From Bacteroidota bacterium (GTDB lineage Bacteria > Bacteroidota > Ignavibacteria > Ignavibacteriales > Melioribacteraceae): 18,894 nucleotides of DNA. Under the pieces are notes generated by a model, which made no database searches, was not told where the DNA came from, and saw only the letters and a list, made by a program, of their open reading frames with translations. The stretch lies in contig JAEXUB010000069.1 in the NCBI GenBank assembly GCA_023453125.1, forward strand, positions 1 through 18,894. The letters run 5' to 3'. A program made the translations under genes and the position numbers. Shown here piece by piece: positions 1-7,811 of the stretch (positions within the stretch are counted from its first letter, which is position 1; every line of letters begins with the position of its first letter).

Positions 1-740
1 GCGCTTCGGTATATATGCGCGATTTCGATAAAGCGAATTGGATGAATGTAAACGGGCTGGATAAATATGCTCCCGGTTCAATATTTAAAATACCTGTGCT
101 TCTTACTATTTTAAGAATGGAAGAGGAAAAACCGGGACTCCTTAATGAAAGGCTTACATTCAGAACTACTTATCCGGTCGATAAATCGCAGAATTTTGTT
201 TCGAAGGGAATTGAACTGGGACGCTCTTATACTGTAAAAGAGCTTCTTGAATATATGATCATTCATTCGGATAACAATGCCGGGCTTCTTTTAAGCGAAA
301 GAATGGATAAGAAGATTCTCCTGAGAATTTTTAACGACCTCAATATTAAAGCTCCCGATTCCCGCAATCCGGCCTATCCGATTACGGCACGGGAATGTTC
401 CCGCTTTCTTGAAGTCCTTTTTAATGCAACATATTTGTCCCCCCGTAATTCGGAATTCGCTATGGAACTTCTCTCAAAATCATTATTTAACGAGGGAATT
501 GTAGGCGGACTGCCCGATAAAAATCCTCTTATAGCTCATAAGTTCGGTGAGGCGGGAAGCGATATTAACAGGCAGCTTCACGAAACCGCCCTCCTTTTTA
601 TTAATGAAAAACCATATCTCCTTACAATTATGACGATGGGAAAGGATAATGTGCCTTTCTCTGAATTAGCAAAGGTTATTCAGAGCCTTGCTAAAACAGT
701 ATATGAGGGTATTCAGGAATTGAACGCTGCCGGCGTTTAA
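1..740 (+). CDS. Serine hydrolase, beta-lactamase/DD-peptidase fold (5' partial)
   Basis: This is the C-terminal part of a penicillin-recognising-type serine hydrolase. The reading frame is open to the left edge (in-frame codons read A-S-V-Y before the first ATG at 15), so the true start lies outside the window. Motifs seen in order are S-I-F-K in 'APGSIFKIP' (SxxK, nucleophile Ser plus Lys), S-D-N in 'IHSDNNAG', and K-F-G in 'AHKFGEAG' at the place of the usual K-T/S-G. The order and spacing fit class A beta-lactamase-like proteins (Beta-lactamase2 family). I see no clear match to the class A omega-loop glutamate (ExxLN), so a peptidoglycan or small-ester hydrolase of unknown substrate is as likely as a true beta-lactamase. 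A membrane anchor or signal peptide is presumably in the missing N-terminus. The next gene starts about 73 bases downstream on the same strand. Confidence 0.8.
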   Translation, partial: ASVYMRDFDKANWMNVNGLDKYAPGSIFKIPVLLTILRMEEEKPGLLNERLTFRTTYPVDKSQNFVSKGIELGRSYTVKELLEYMIIHSDNNAGLLLSERMDKKILLRIFNDLNIKAPDSRNPAYPITARECSRFLEVLFNATYLSPRNSEFAMELLSKSLFNEGIVGGLPDKNPLIAHKFGEAGSDINRQLHETALLFINEKPYLLTIMTMGKDNVPFSELAKVIQSLAKTVYEGIQELNAAGV

Positions 741-799
741 TAATCATTCCCTCTTGGGGAAGAAGTAAAATTATATTATATTGAAAATAATATTACGGC

Positions 800-806
800 A
801 GGAGGG
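800..806 (+). promoter_or_regulatory. Shine-Dalgarno site deciding the start of the next gene
   Basis: AGGAGGG lies 7 bases before an in-frame TTG at 814. The upstream in-frame TTG at 781 has no comparable purine-rich site at proper distance. This favours the 814 start for the membrane protein. Confidence 0.6.
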
Positions 807-813
807 ACCAGCT

Positions 814-1581
814 TTGCCGGGTATTTTCAATTTCTTCAATAATCGTTATGCAAGAGGAATTAATACCTTCCGTTTCCCGCGTGCCAATCCCCTGAATGAA
901 CATATATCCGATTTTGTTTTTCCTTTACTTCTCTTCATTACCCTTCAGATTATATATAGAGGCTTTCTGCCGGAAACGGCTATGCTTAAGAATGCGGCAA
1001 TTGAAAAGCAAAAGGAATTTTTACGGTCACAATATGAAGTAATAATAAAGGAGAATAAAATATCCGCCCGGCAGGCCGAAGAGCAGATTAGTGCGTTTTT
1101 TAAAACGGAGAATTCAGACTTATGGGTAAAAACCGCGTGGCTTGCTGCTGAATTGATTGTTAAAATCTGTTCCTCTCTCGCACTCCTTTGCCTGTTAAAT
1201 TATTTGGTACTAAGGAGGTTTATTAATCTTGATGTCCCCGTAAAAAAACTTTTTGCCGAATATGGAATTGCATATTATATCTTTACCGCTGAAACCATCC
1301 TGATGATTTTATCGGTGCCTATAGCAGGGCGGATGCTGCTGGGGATAAATGCGGCTGAATTTATGCAGATAAACAGAATCTCATTGGAAGGATTTCTGCT
1401 GGGGCGTATCAATCCTTTCCTGATATATTTTTACTGGCATCTGGGATGCAGGATTTCTTATGCGGGGGGATTAAATAAATCCCTCTCCGGTTTTATGATA
1501 GCCGGCGGAGCCGGATTATTAATGAGCCTTATACTCTATTATATTTTAAGAGGCACCTCACTTATTGCGCTGCTTTATTAA
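814..1581 (+). CDS. Multi-pass inner-membrane protein of unknown function
   Basis: I do not recognise this protein with certainty. It is about 255 residues with roughly five hydrophobic segments: one near the N-terminus (DFVFPLLLFITLQIIY), one after a charged coiled stretch (LAAELIVKICSSLALLCLLNYLV), and three in the C-terminal half. The charged, Glu/Lys-rich stretch between the first two segments could be a soluble hairpin. The general plan (hydrophobic core with N-terminal loop) resembles YIP1/DUF-type integral membrane proteins, but that is only an impression. I chose TTG at 814 because of the strong AGGAGGG upstream; a longer form from TTG 781 would add 11 residues. It follows the serine hydrolase on the same strand, so the two may be co-transcribed. 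It converges with the fibronectin/T9SS gene, 23 bases away, with no obvious terminator between them. Confidence 0.7.
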   Translation: MPGIFNFFNNRYARGINTFRFPRANPLNEHISDFVFPLLLFITLQIIYRGFLPETAMLKNAAIEKQKEFLRSQYEVIIKENKISARQAEEQISAFFKTENSDLWVKTAWLAAELIVKICSSLALLCLLNYLVLRRFINLDVPVKKLFAEYGIAYYIFTAETILMILSVPIAGRMLLGINAAEFMQINRISLEGFLLGRINPFLIYFYWHLGCRISYAGGLNKSLSGFMIAGGAGLLMSLILYYILRGTSLIALLY

Positions 1582-1604
1582 AACATCCAATTCAGTTCCC
1601 TTCT

Positions 1605-2678
1605 CTATTTTAAGAGTACCATCTTTTTGCAATCGGTAAATGCAGCCCCTGAATAGGAAGAAACCGCGTTCATTTTGACAATGTAAACACCGCTTGCCCT
1701 GCTGCTTCCATTGAACTTAACGGAATGCCTTCCCGCCGGCAGGCTTCTGTTCATCAATGTCTCGGTGAACTCACCGAGAGCATTGTAAACGGAAATTGTA
1801 ACATTACTCTGCCTTGGAAGGTTGAAGTATATAATGGTCGTAGGGTTAAAAGGATTCGGGAAATTCTGGAACAGAAGGAAGTCGGAAGGTATAGCGTGTT
1901 CCTTATCGATTGCAACCGGGGCAGCAGTTGTGATTGTAACATCGTTTGAGAATTCCGATTCGGTCGCAGCGCTGTATCCGGCAATCCGGTATGAATATTG
2001 AGTCTCGGGAAGCACAGATGCATCCTGATAGGAAACGATGTTTGAACCAACAGTCCCAATTTGTGCCCAATTCCCCGAGGGCATTGTCTTTCTTTCAATT
2101 CTATACCCTGTTTCGTTTGCCGCATTATCTGTCCAGCTGAGATTAATCGTCCGGGGCGGATTTTCATTGGCAGCCGGATTTGACGGGGGGGTAACCGGAT
2201 TCTGCTTGGTGATTGAAACAGTACCCGTTATAGGAGTGCCATACCAGTTAAATGAAAATGTGCCGTTGATGGCTGTTGTGTTAAACGTTCCTACCGCGGC
2301 AATGTTTGTAGCATTGGGATTGGGGCAGTTAGCGGCAGCCCCGGAATAGGAGCCTGAATATAATCCGGTGCCGGTTATATTTCCCCATATCGAAGAGGTG
2401 AAATTGGCTGTGAATCCGGTTTCGGTTAATGTTATGTCGTTAGAAAAAGGGGATCTGGGCTGGCCTAATATATTGCCCCCCACATTCCATTCCCCGTGTG
2501 CGCTGTTTGTTGAACTGTTAACAGAAATTGTTGTGGTTATGCTTCCGTTGCTTCCGTAATAGAGGTTTACCCATTGTCCCTGCCAGGTCCCTTTCATTGC
2601 ATTGATATTCCTGATTTGGGCATTATATAAGGAGAGAGGGAAAATGATAAATGCGGTAATTAAGTAAAACCTTCTCAT
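1605..2678 (-). CDS. Secreted fibronectin type III protein with T9SS type A sorting domain
   Basis: This is a 357-residue exported protein. The N-terminus (MRRFYLITAFIIFPLSLYNA) is a signal peptide for Sec export. Residues about 25-160 form a Gly/Thr/Asn/Ser-rich beta region of unknown function with repeated 'GT...F..N' strands. Residues about 162-252 look like a fibronectin type III domain (PPSNPAANENPPRTINLSW, then GYRIERK and YSYRIAGY). The last ~90 residues carry 'LLFQNFPNPFNPTT', 'VYNALGE', 'LPAGRHSVKF', 'ASGVYIVKM' and end in KKMVLLK. This is the type A C-terminal signal that directs proteins through the type IX secretion system for release or surface attachment. AGGAGG sits just upstream of the ATG. 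It is divergent from znuA and convergent with the membrane protein. The actual ligand or role cannot be told. Confidence 0.85.
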   Translation of the reverse strand: MRRFYLITAFIIFPLSLYNAQIRNINAMKGTWQGQWVNLYYGSNGSITTTISVNSSTNSAHGEWNVGGNILGQPRSPFSNDITLTETGFTANFTSSIWGNITGTGLYSGSYSGAAANCPNPNATNIAAVGTFNTTAINGTFSFNWYGTPITGTVSITKQNPVTPPSNPAANENPPRTINLSWTDNAANETGYRIERKTMPSGNWAQIGTVGSNIVSYQDASVLPETQYSYRIAGYSAATESEFSNDVTITTAAPVAIDKEHAIPSDFLLFQNFPNPFNPTTIIYFNLPRQSNVTISVYNALGEFTETLMNRSLPAGRHSVKFNGSSRASGVYIVKMNAVSSYSGAAFTDCKKMVLLK

Positions 2679-2861
2679 TGCATCCTCCTTTTATTGAAAT
2701 GTCAATAAAAGCGGTGAACCGGAGAGAATTTAAGATTGGAAAAGTGAGGACAAATCACCTTTGAGAAAATTTGCATAATTAAATCAAATAAAGCAATCCC
2801 GTTTACAAATTAAAAGGTTTTTTAACTCATTCCCTCATTATTCCGCTTTTCTAATAAAAAC

Positions 2862-2869
2862 TATGTTTG
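2862..2869 (+). promoter_or_regulatory. Possible -7 element for znuA (TAnnTTTG type)
   Basis: TATGTTTG matches the TAnnTTTG -7 consensus known from Bacteroidetes and lies 30 bases before the znuA ATG. No good TTTG -33 box is seen at 19-21 bases upstream, so this is weak. TTTGTAAA at 2866-2873 is the reverse complement of TTTACAAA at 2802-2809, which could be a spaced regulator-binding pair. No recognisable Zur box was found. Confidence 0.25.
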
Positions 2870-2898
2870 TAAATTGCAGAATTGAATAAGGAGAACTC

Positions 2899-3741
2899 AT
2901 GAAAAAGAATTATATATTGCTCTTTCTTTTGGCTGTTGCTATTATGGCTTCAGGCTGTTCAACAAAGAAGGAAACCGGAATTCAGGAAAAAATAAAGGCT
3001 TCCGTTACTATTTCGCCTTACAGCGGACTTGTTAAGGCGGTGGGAGGGGACAAGGTTGAAATAACAGTACTTGTTCCTCCGCAGAGTGCATGCGAAACAT
3101 ACGAACCCACCCCTTCCGATATCGCCAGGTCGGCACAAAGCTCTATATATTTCGCTGTCGGAGCAGAGTATGCATTCGAGAAAGGGCTTCTGCAGGGAGT
3201 TAGGGAAAACTATAAGAGCATTAAAGTTATTGACTGCTCGCAGGGAATAGAGGTTGCCGGGAATAATCCTCATATATGGCTTTACCCGGCAGGTATAAAG
3301 AAAATACTCGAACACATTTATAATGCCCTTTCGGAGGCTAATCCCGATTTAGAAGAGTATTTCAGGCAGAATAGAATTAAAGCCGAAGCAAGGATTGATT
3401 CGATTGATAATGAAATTAAAAATATGTTTAAGGGAAAAGAGGGAAGCCGGATTCTCGTATTTCATCCATCCTGGCTCTACTTTGCAAAGGCCTATAATCT
3501 TGAGCAGGTTGCAATTGAAAATGAAGGGAAGGAGCCTACTGCGCAGGACCTCAAGAATGTTGTAGATACCGCCAAAAAATATAAAATTAAGACTCTCTTT
3601 ACAGAACCGGGTACCGGCGAGGAACAGGCTGCGGCTATAAAGCAGGAACTTAAGGCGGATGCTAAGGTGTTAAATCCTATGGAAGAAGATGTTTTTAATA
3701 ACCTGATTGAAACCGCCAAAAAGATAAGCGTGTCCTTATAG
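2899..3741 (+). CDS. znuA: Zinc/manganese-type ABC transporter substrate-binding lipoprotein (ZnuA family)
   Basis: This is the extracytoplasmic metal-binding subunit of a cluster 9 (TroA/ZnuA) ABC importer. A lipoprotein signal peptide ends in the lipobox M-A-S-G-C with Cys20 as the lipid-bearing residue. Family signatures follow: 'VGGDKVEITVLVPP' (res. ~48-61), 'TYEPTPSDIA' (67-76), 'NNPHIWLYP' (His125), 'FHPSW' (His189), and 'FTEPG' (Glu236). These are the usual positions of metal ligands, except that the first ligand, normally His in 'HTYEP', is Glu66 here ('ACETYEP'). The His/Asp-rich loop of many ZnuA proteins is absent. Length (280) is normal. AAGGAG lies just before the ATG at 2899. 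It overlaps znuC by one base, so the three transporter genes form one unit. Metal preference (Zn versus Mn) is inferred from the family and not proven by sequence. Confidence 0.88.
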   Translation: MKKNYILLFLLAVAIMASGCSTKKETGIQEKIKASVTISPYSGLVKAVGGDKVEITVLVPPQSACETYEPTPSDIARSAQSSIYFAVGAEYAFEKGLLQGVRENYKSIKVIDCSQGIEVAGNNPHIWLYPAGIKKILEHIYNALSEANPDLEEYFRQNRIKAEARIDSIDNEIKNMFKGKEGSRILVFHPSWLYFAKAYNLEQVAIENEGKEPTAQDLKNVVDTAKKYKIKTLFTEPGTGEEQAAAIKQELKADAKVLNPMEEDVFNNLIETAKKISVSL

Positions 3742-4490
3742 TGACAAAGGCAATTGAAATAAAAGAGCTTTACTTCAAGTACGAGAACAATCTTGTCCTG
3801 GAAAATATTTCGCTCGAAGTTCCTAAGGGGGAATTCCTCGGTATCATCGGTCCAAACGGCGGGGGCAAAACTACCCTTTTAAAGGCTATTCTGGGACTGG
3901 TAAAACCTGATTCGGGAAGCATAGAAATTTTCGGTTCTTCGATTGCACGGAATCAGCATCTTGTAGGATACGTGCCTCAGTACTCCCTTTTCGACCTTGA
4001 TTATCCGATATCGGTTATGGATGTTGTATTAACCGGGAGACTGGGGCGTAAAAGAATGCTAAAGGGATTTGACGGAGAGGACAAAGAGATAGCGGAAAAT
4101 GCACTCGATCTTGTGGGGCTTTCTTCATTCCGGAACAGACTGGCGGGAGAATTGAGCGGCGGCGAAAAACAAAGAGTGCTAATTGCACGTGCTCTTGCTA
4201 AGAAGCCTAAAATACTGCTGCTGGACGAACCGACGGCAAGCGTTGACGCTACTTCCGGAAAAAATTTCTATTCTATTCTCCAGGGGCTTAATCCCGAAAT
4301 GACAATTATTCTCGTATCGCACGATATTGGAGCGGTATCGCAGAATGTTAAGAAGATTGCCTGCCTAAGCAGGACACTTGTATTCCACGATTCGAAAGAA
4401 CTTACTAATGAAATGATTGAAGCCGCATACCATTGCCCGGTAGATCTTATTGCGCACGGGGTGGCTCACAGAGTATTAAACAAGCACTGA
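3741..4490 (+). CDS. znuC: Metal ABC transporter ATP-binding protein (ZnuC family)
   Basis: This is the cytoplasmic ATPase of the zinc-type importer, 249 residues. Canonical ABC motifs are present: Walker A GPNGGGKT (res. 37-44), Q-loop in 'GYVPQ', signature LSGGEKQR, Walker B ILLLDEPTA, D-loop region SVDAT and H-loop 'VSHD'. The 'YVPQ...FPISVMDVVLTGR'-like stretch (here YVPQYSLFDLDYPISVMDVV) is typical of ZnuC/MntB proteins. The GTG start at 3741 shares its first base with the TAG stop of znuA, and there is no separate Shine-Dalgarno site, so translation is probably coupled to znuA. It is followed six bases later by the permease. Confidence 0.92.
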   Translation: MTKAIEIKELYFKYENNLVLENISLEVPKGEFLGIIGPNGGGKTTLLKAILGLVKPDSGSIEIFGSSIARNQHLVGYVPQYSLFDLDYPISVMDVVLTGRLGRKRMLKGFDGEDKEIAENALDLVGLSSFRNRLAGELSGGEKQRVLIARALAKKPKILLLDEPTASVDATSGKNFYSILQGLNPEMTIILVSHDIGAVSQNVKKIACLSRTLVFHDSKELTNEMIEAAYHCPVDLIAHGVAHRVLNKH

Positions 4491-4496
4491 GAAATT

Positions 4497-5324
4497 ATGC
4501 CCGATATTCTTAATTACGATTTTATGATTAACGCAATTTATGCAAGCATTCTTGCCAGCATTGCCTGCGGCATTGTAGGCACTTATGTTGTTGTTAAAAG
4601 GATTGCATTCATAAGCGGAGGAATTTCACATACGGCATACGGCGGAATTGGACTCGGATATTTTCTCGGTTTCAATCCATTATTCGGCGCAATCGGATTC
4701 AGCCTTATATCTGCCGGATTTCTCTCTGTTATGAGAAAGAAAAAAAGCCAGCACGAAGATACGATAATAGGAATAATGTGGGCATTCGGAATGGCGGTGG
4801 GAATTATTTTCGTAAATCTTACCCCCGGATATTCATCCAATCTGATGAGTTACCTCTTCGGGAATATACTCACCGTTCCGCGTTCCGATATAATTATGAT
4901 GCTGGTGCTCGATGCGGTTATAATTCTTCTTGTGGCAGTATTGTTTAATGAATTTCAGGCGGTAACATTCGACGAGGAATTTGCGCGCACTTTAGGGCTC
5001 CCCGTTGATAAGCTTTATCTGCTCCTTCTCATTATTATTGCTCTCACTACCGTTCTGCTGATTAAGCTGGTGGGAATTATACTTGTAGTTGCCCTTTTAA
5101 CCATTCCTTCCGCAATAAGCATAAAATTTGTAAAGAGCATAAAGCAGATGATGCTTCTTTCAATAGGCCTCGGTCTCTTTTTTACCGTCAGTGGTTTATT
5201 TATCTCATATTATTTAAATTTGTCTTCGGGAGCGGCAATTATACTTACCGCTTCGGCGGGTTACCTTGTGTCGAATTTAATTCATTTCATAAAAAAGAAA
5301 GTTTATATTAAGGGAGTAAATTAG
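4497..5324 (+). CDS. znuB: Metal ABC transporter permease (ZnuB family)
   Basis: This is the inner-membrane permease of the znu system, 275 residues with seven to eight hydrophobic helices. Family features are seen: the N-terminal 'SILASIACGIVGTYVVVKRIAFISGGISHTAYGGIGLG' type region (the 'SHTAYGGIGLGYFLG' motif, res. ~43-57), 'DTIIGIMWAFGMAVGIIF', 'FDEEFARTLGLPV' (the coupling loop to the ATPase) and 'VGIILVVALLTIPSA'. Together these place it firmly in the ABC-3 permease family (ZnuB/TroC). It follows znuC after six bases with a weak ribosome site, suggesting translational coupling. The next gene, lgt, starts 10 bases after its stop. Confidence 0.92.
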   Translation: MPDILNYDFMINAIYASILASIACGIVGTYVVVKRIAFISGGISHTAYGGIGLGYFLGFNPLFGAIGFSLISAGFLSVMRKKKSQHEDTIIGIMWAFGMAVGIIFVNLTPGYSSNLMSYLFGNILTVPRSDIIMMLVLDAVIILLVAVLFNEFQAVTFDEEFARTLGLPVDKLYLLLLIIIALTTVLLIKLVGIILVVALLTIPSAISIKFVKSIKQMMLLSIGLGLFFTVSGLFISYYLNLSSGAAIILTASAGYLVSNLIHFIKKKVYIKGVN

Positions 5325-5334
5325 AGGCATCTTT

Positions 5335-6123
5335 TTGATTGAGTGGAATGTAAGTCCTGAAATATTCTCCATCGGCCCCCTCTCGGTAAGGTGGTACGGA
5401 GTTCTCTTTGCACTTTCTTTTGTAATCGGCTTCCAGATTATTCACTGGATATACAAAAGAGAGCACAAACCTGAGAACGACCTCAACGATATGATCTGGT
5501 ATATGATATTGGGGACAATCATAGGAGCCCGACTGGGGCACTGCCTCTTTTATAATCCGAATTATTATTTAACTCATCCTATTGAAATACTTAAAGTCTG
5601 GCAGGGGGGACTTGCGAGTCACGGCGCTGCCATCGGAATACTAATCTGCATCTACCTTTACAGCCGCCGCAAAAAAGATCAGCCATTTCTATACGTTATG
5701 GACCGTATGGTTATTGCAGTTGCCGTAGGCGGTTTCCTTATACGTATGGGAAATTTGTTCAATTCCGAAATTATAGGCAAGCCGGCAGATTTGCCCTGGT
5801 CCTTTATTTTCGTTCAGATAAATGAGAAAGTACCCCGCCATCCTGCGCAGCTTTACGAAGCTGTTGCATACCTCATTACATTCTTCATTCTCTTTTTCTA
5901 TTACAAGAAGAATTCGGCAAAACTTAAACAGGGATTTATTTTCGGACTCTTCCTGATTCTGGTTTTCGCTTCCCGCTTTTTAATTGAGTTTGTTAAGGAA
6001 GACCAGAGCCTTTTCGAAAAAGATATGCTCCTTAATATGGGACAGCTTTTAAGCATTCCCCTTATTCTTGTAGGGCTCTATCTTCTTCTCCGTAAAAACA
6101 AAAAAGAAATTGTAATACGTTAA
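5335..6123 (+). CDS. lgt: Prolipoprotein diacylglyceryl transferase
   Basis: Lgt moves a diacylglyceryl group from phosphatidylglycerol to the lipobox cysteine of prolipoproteins, the first step of lipoprotein maturation in the inner membrane. The 262-residue protein has about seven membrane helices. Diagnostic residues are seen: 'GLASHGAAIG' (His96, equivalent to the essential His of the HGG-type loop), the Lgt signature 'IRMGNLFNSEIIG' (Arg137, Asn140, Asn143, Glu145), 'RHPAQLYEA' (Tyr/Glu) and the C-terminal 'SRFLIEFVKEDQ' (Arg). The TTG start at 5335 follows GAGG at 5324-5327 with 7 bases between. It is 10 bases downstream of znuB, so likely in the same transcript; its substrate pool would include ZnuA. 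Confidence 0.95.
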   Translation: MIEWNVSPEIFSIGPLSVRWYGVLFALSFVIGFQIIHWIYKREHKPENDLNDMIWYMILGTIIGARLGHCLFYNPNYYLTHPIEILKVWQGGLASHGAAIGILICIYLYSRRKKDQPFLYVMDRMVIAVAVGGFLIRMGNLFNSEIIGKPADLPWSFIFVQINEKVPRHPAQLYEAVAYLITFFILFFYYKKNSAKLKQGFIFGLFLILVFASRFLIEFVKEDQSLFEKDMLLNMGQLLSIPLILVGLYLLLRKNKKEIVIR

Positions 6124-6146
6124 TTCTTAACTGAAAGGATATTTTT

Positions 6147-7244
6147 GTGAAAAAGCTATATACATATATCGCACCTTTTGTCTTATTTGTTTCTCTCCTC
6201 CCGGCACAGCAAAAGATAGATTCTAACGACCCGCTCCGTTTTGAAGGGGAAGTGCATCTTAAAAATATTAAGCAGCTTACATTCGGCGGAAACAATGCAG
6301 AGGCTTACTGGAGCTTCGATAGCAGGCAGCTGATTTTTCAGAGCGACTGGAGCGAAATTAACAGTCACGGCTGCGATGAGATTTTTATTATGAATGCAGA
6401 CGGCTCTTCGTTGCCCGACGGCAAAAAGTACCGCCTGGTTTCAACGGGAACGGGAAGAACCACCTGCAGTTACTTCCTTAAGGATGGTAGAATTATCTTC
6501 GCGTCAACACACCAGGAAGATGCATCCTGCCCCGAGACTAAAATGTTCGAAGGGGGGAGATATGTATGGCCCATTTATGATTCTTACGAAATTTATATTG
6601 CAAATCAGGATGGCAGCGGTCTCGAACTGCTGATAGGGGGAAAAGGATATGATGCAGAGGCAACAGTATCGCCGGACGGAAGATATATTATTTTCACCTC
6701 TGACAGGAGCGGAGACCTTGAACTGTGGCGGTACGATTTACAGACAAAAGAATATCTTCAGCTTACAAACGAGCCGGGTTACGACGGCGGAGCTTTCTTC
6801 TCTGCCGACTCAAAACAGATTGTATGGCGTGCAAGCCGCCCTAAAGGGAAAGAAGCAGACGTCTACTTTGACCTTTTGAAAAAGGGTTTTGTAGAACCGA
6901 AAGACCTTAACATTTTTGTCGCGGATATTAATGGAAAAAATGTAAAACAGGTTACAAACCTTCCCGGCGCAAACTGGGCCCCCTTCTTTCATCCGGACGG
7001 CAAAAAAATTCTCTTCTCATCCAATCATCATTCAATGAATAAAGGGGGAAGGATTTTTGATATTTTTATGATTAATACCGACGGCACCGAGCTGAAGCAG
7101 ATTACAAATTCGGGCAACTTCTCGGCATTCCCGATGTTCTCATTCGACGGGAAGAAAATTGCATTCAGCTCCAACAGGCGCGGGGACAGGACCGAGAGCC
7201 GCGATACGAATGTTTTTGTGGCAGATTGGGTGGAAAATCCCTGA
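6147..7244 (+). CDS. Exported TolB-like (WD40-like) beta-propeller protein
   Basis: This 365-residue protein has a signal peptide (MKKLYTYIAPFVLFVSLLPAQ) and then repeated PD40/TolB-like blades: 'EAYWSFDSRQLIFQSDW' (res. ~50-66), 'EATVSPDGRYIIFTSDRSG' (~171-189), 'GGAFFSADSKQIVWRAS' (~214-230), 'WAPFFHPDGKKILFSSN' (~276-292) and 'AFPMFSFDGKKIAFSSNRRG' near the end. Such propellers act in protein-protein contacts in the periplasm or on the surface. It is not a typical TolB of the Tol-Pal system because the N-terminal TolB domain is not evident. The GTG start at 6147 has GAAAGGA at 6133-6139. It lies 23 bases after lgt, so it is probably the last gene of the znu-lgt run. No enzyme motif is seen; the role is unknown. 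Confidence 0.8.
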   Translation: MKKLYTYIAPFVLFVSLLPAQQKIDSNDPLRFEGEVHLKNIKQLTFGGNNAEAYWSFDSRQLIFQSDWSEINSHGCDEIFIMNADGSSLPDGKKYRLVSTGTGRTTCSYFLKDGRIIFASTHQEDASCPETKMFEGGRYVWPIYDSYEIYIANQDGSGLELLIGGKGYDAEATVSPDGRYIIFTSDRSGDLELWRYDLQTKEYLQLTNEPGYDGGAFFSADSKQIVWRASRPKGKEADVYFDLLKKGFVEPKDLNIFVADINGKNVKQVTNLPGANWAPFFHPDGKKILFSSNHHSMNKGGRIFDIFMINTDGTELKQITNSGNFSAFPMFSFDGKKIAFSSNRRGDRTESRDTNVFVADWVENP

Positions 7245-7379
7245 TTTTGAACCGGTTTATGGGAGTTTTTTGAATTTGTTGCTTATTTTTGCAGAATCAG
7301 TTTTAAAGAGGCGTTTTTCAATATTATATTTCGCCTTAAATGATTTTAAAGTTTTTTTGAATCAATTAAAAGCGGGCTC

Positions 7380-7808
7380 ATGCTAGAAAAAGATTTTGTG
7401 AAAATTTGGGTTGAAAAAATTAAAGGGGGAATCCTTAAGGATTTTCCCGCTGATTTCATTCAGGGAATTCCCGTACAGGAAATTGAACTGCCCGGCAAAA
7501 TGCTTATACTCGGCCCGGAATTGTTCGGAACATTCGAACTTACCGATTCAAAGGGAAATCCCTTCCTTCATACAACCAGTTTCGGCAAGGTTAAATATTA
7601 CCTCTATGCCAACAGAACTACTCCTTTAAAGATGATGATTCCGGAGGAGGAAGAGGCAATATCGAAAACCGTTAAGGATTACGAGAAGCATCTTGATGCA
7701 ATTGTTACTATGATGGAAAAGGAGTTTAAGGCAAATTTCCCCGATTCAAAAAGCTTTAATTCCGTATCCAATCTCGTATTCAGCACCTTAAATCTTCAGA
7801 GATATTAG
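7380..7808 (+). CDS. Conserved-looking small cytoplasmic protein, unknown function
   Basis: The protein is 142 residues, has no signal peptide and no membrane segment. I do not recognise it. The middle has beta-strand-like hydrophobic patterns ('MLILGPELFGTFELTDSKGNPF', 'FGKVKYYLYAN'), and the C-terminal half is a charged helix (MIPEEEEAISKTVKDYEKHLDAIVTMMEKEF). Codon usage matches its neighbours, and it lies three bases before the methyltransferase gene, which supports it being real and co-expressed. The ATG at 7380 is preceded by only a weak purine stretch. The 135 bases upstream (7245-7379) are AT-rich and could hold a promoter for this three-gene group, but no clear boxes were found. Confidence 0.75.
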   Translation: MLEKDFVKIWVEKIKGGILKDFPADFIQGIPVQEIELPGKMLILGPELFGTFELTDSKGNPFLHTTSFGKVKYYLYANRTTPLKMMIPEEEEAISKTVKDYEKHLDAIVTMMEKEFKANFPDSKSFNSVSNLVFSTLNLQRY

Positions 7809-7811
7809 AAA

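Noticed and set aside
781..813. TTG at 781 as the start of the membrane protein
   Set aside because: It has no ribosome site, while TTG at 814 in the same frame follows AGGAGGG by 7 bases.
1725..2559. Several plus- and minus-strand open frames (1725-1949, 1754-2167, 1946-2140, 2038-2349, 2368-2559)
   Set aside because: All lie within the fibronectin/T9SS gene on the minus strand, whose signal peptide, domain and sorting tail are clear. These frames have no ribosome sites or recognisable protein features.
7311..7363. AGGCG...CGCCT inverted repeat upstream of the 7380 gene as a terminator or riboswitch
   Set aside because: The arms are only five bases in AT-rich sequence, with no further conserved structure. 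Likely chance.
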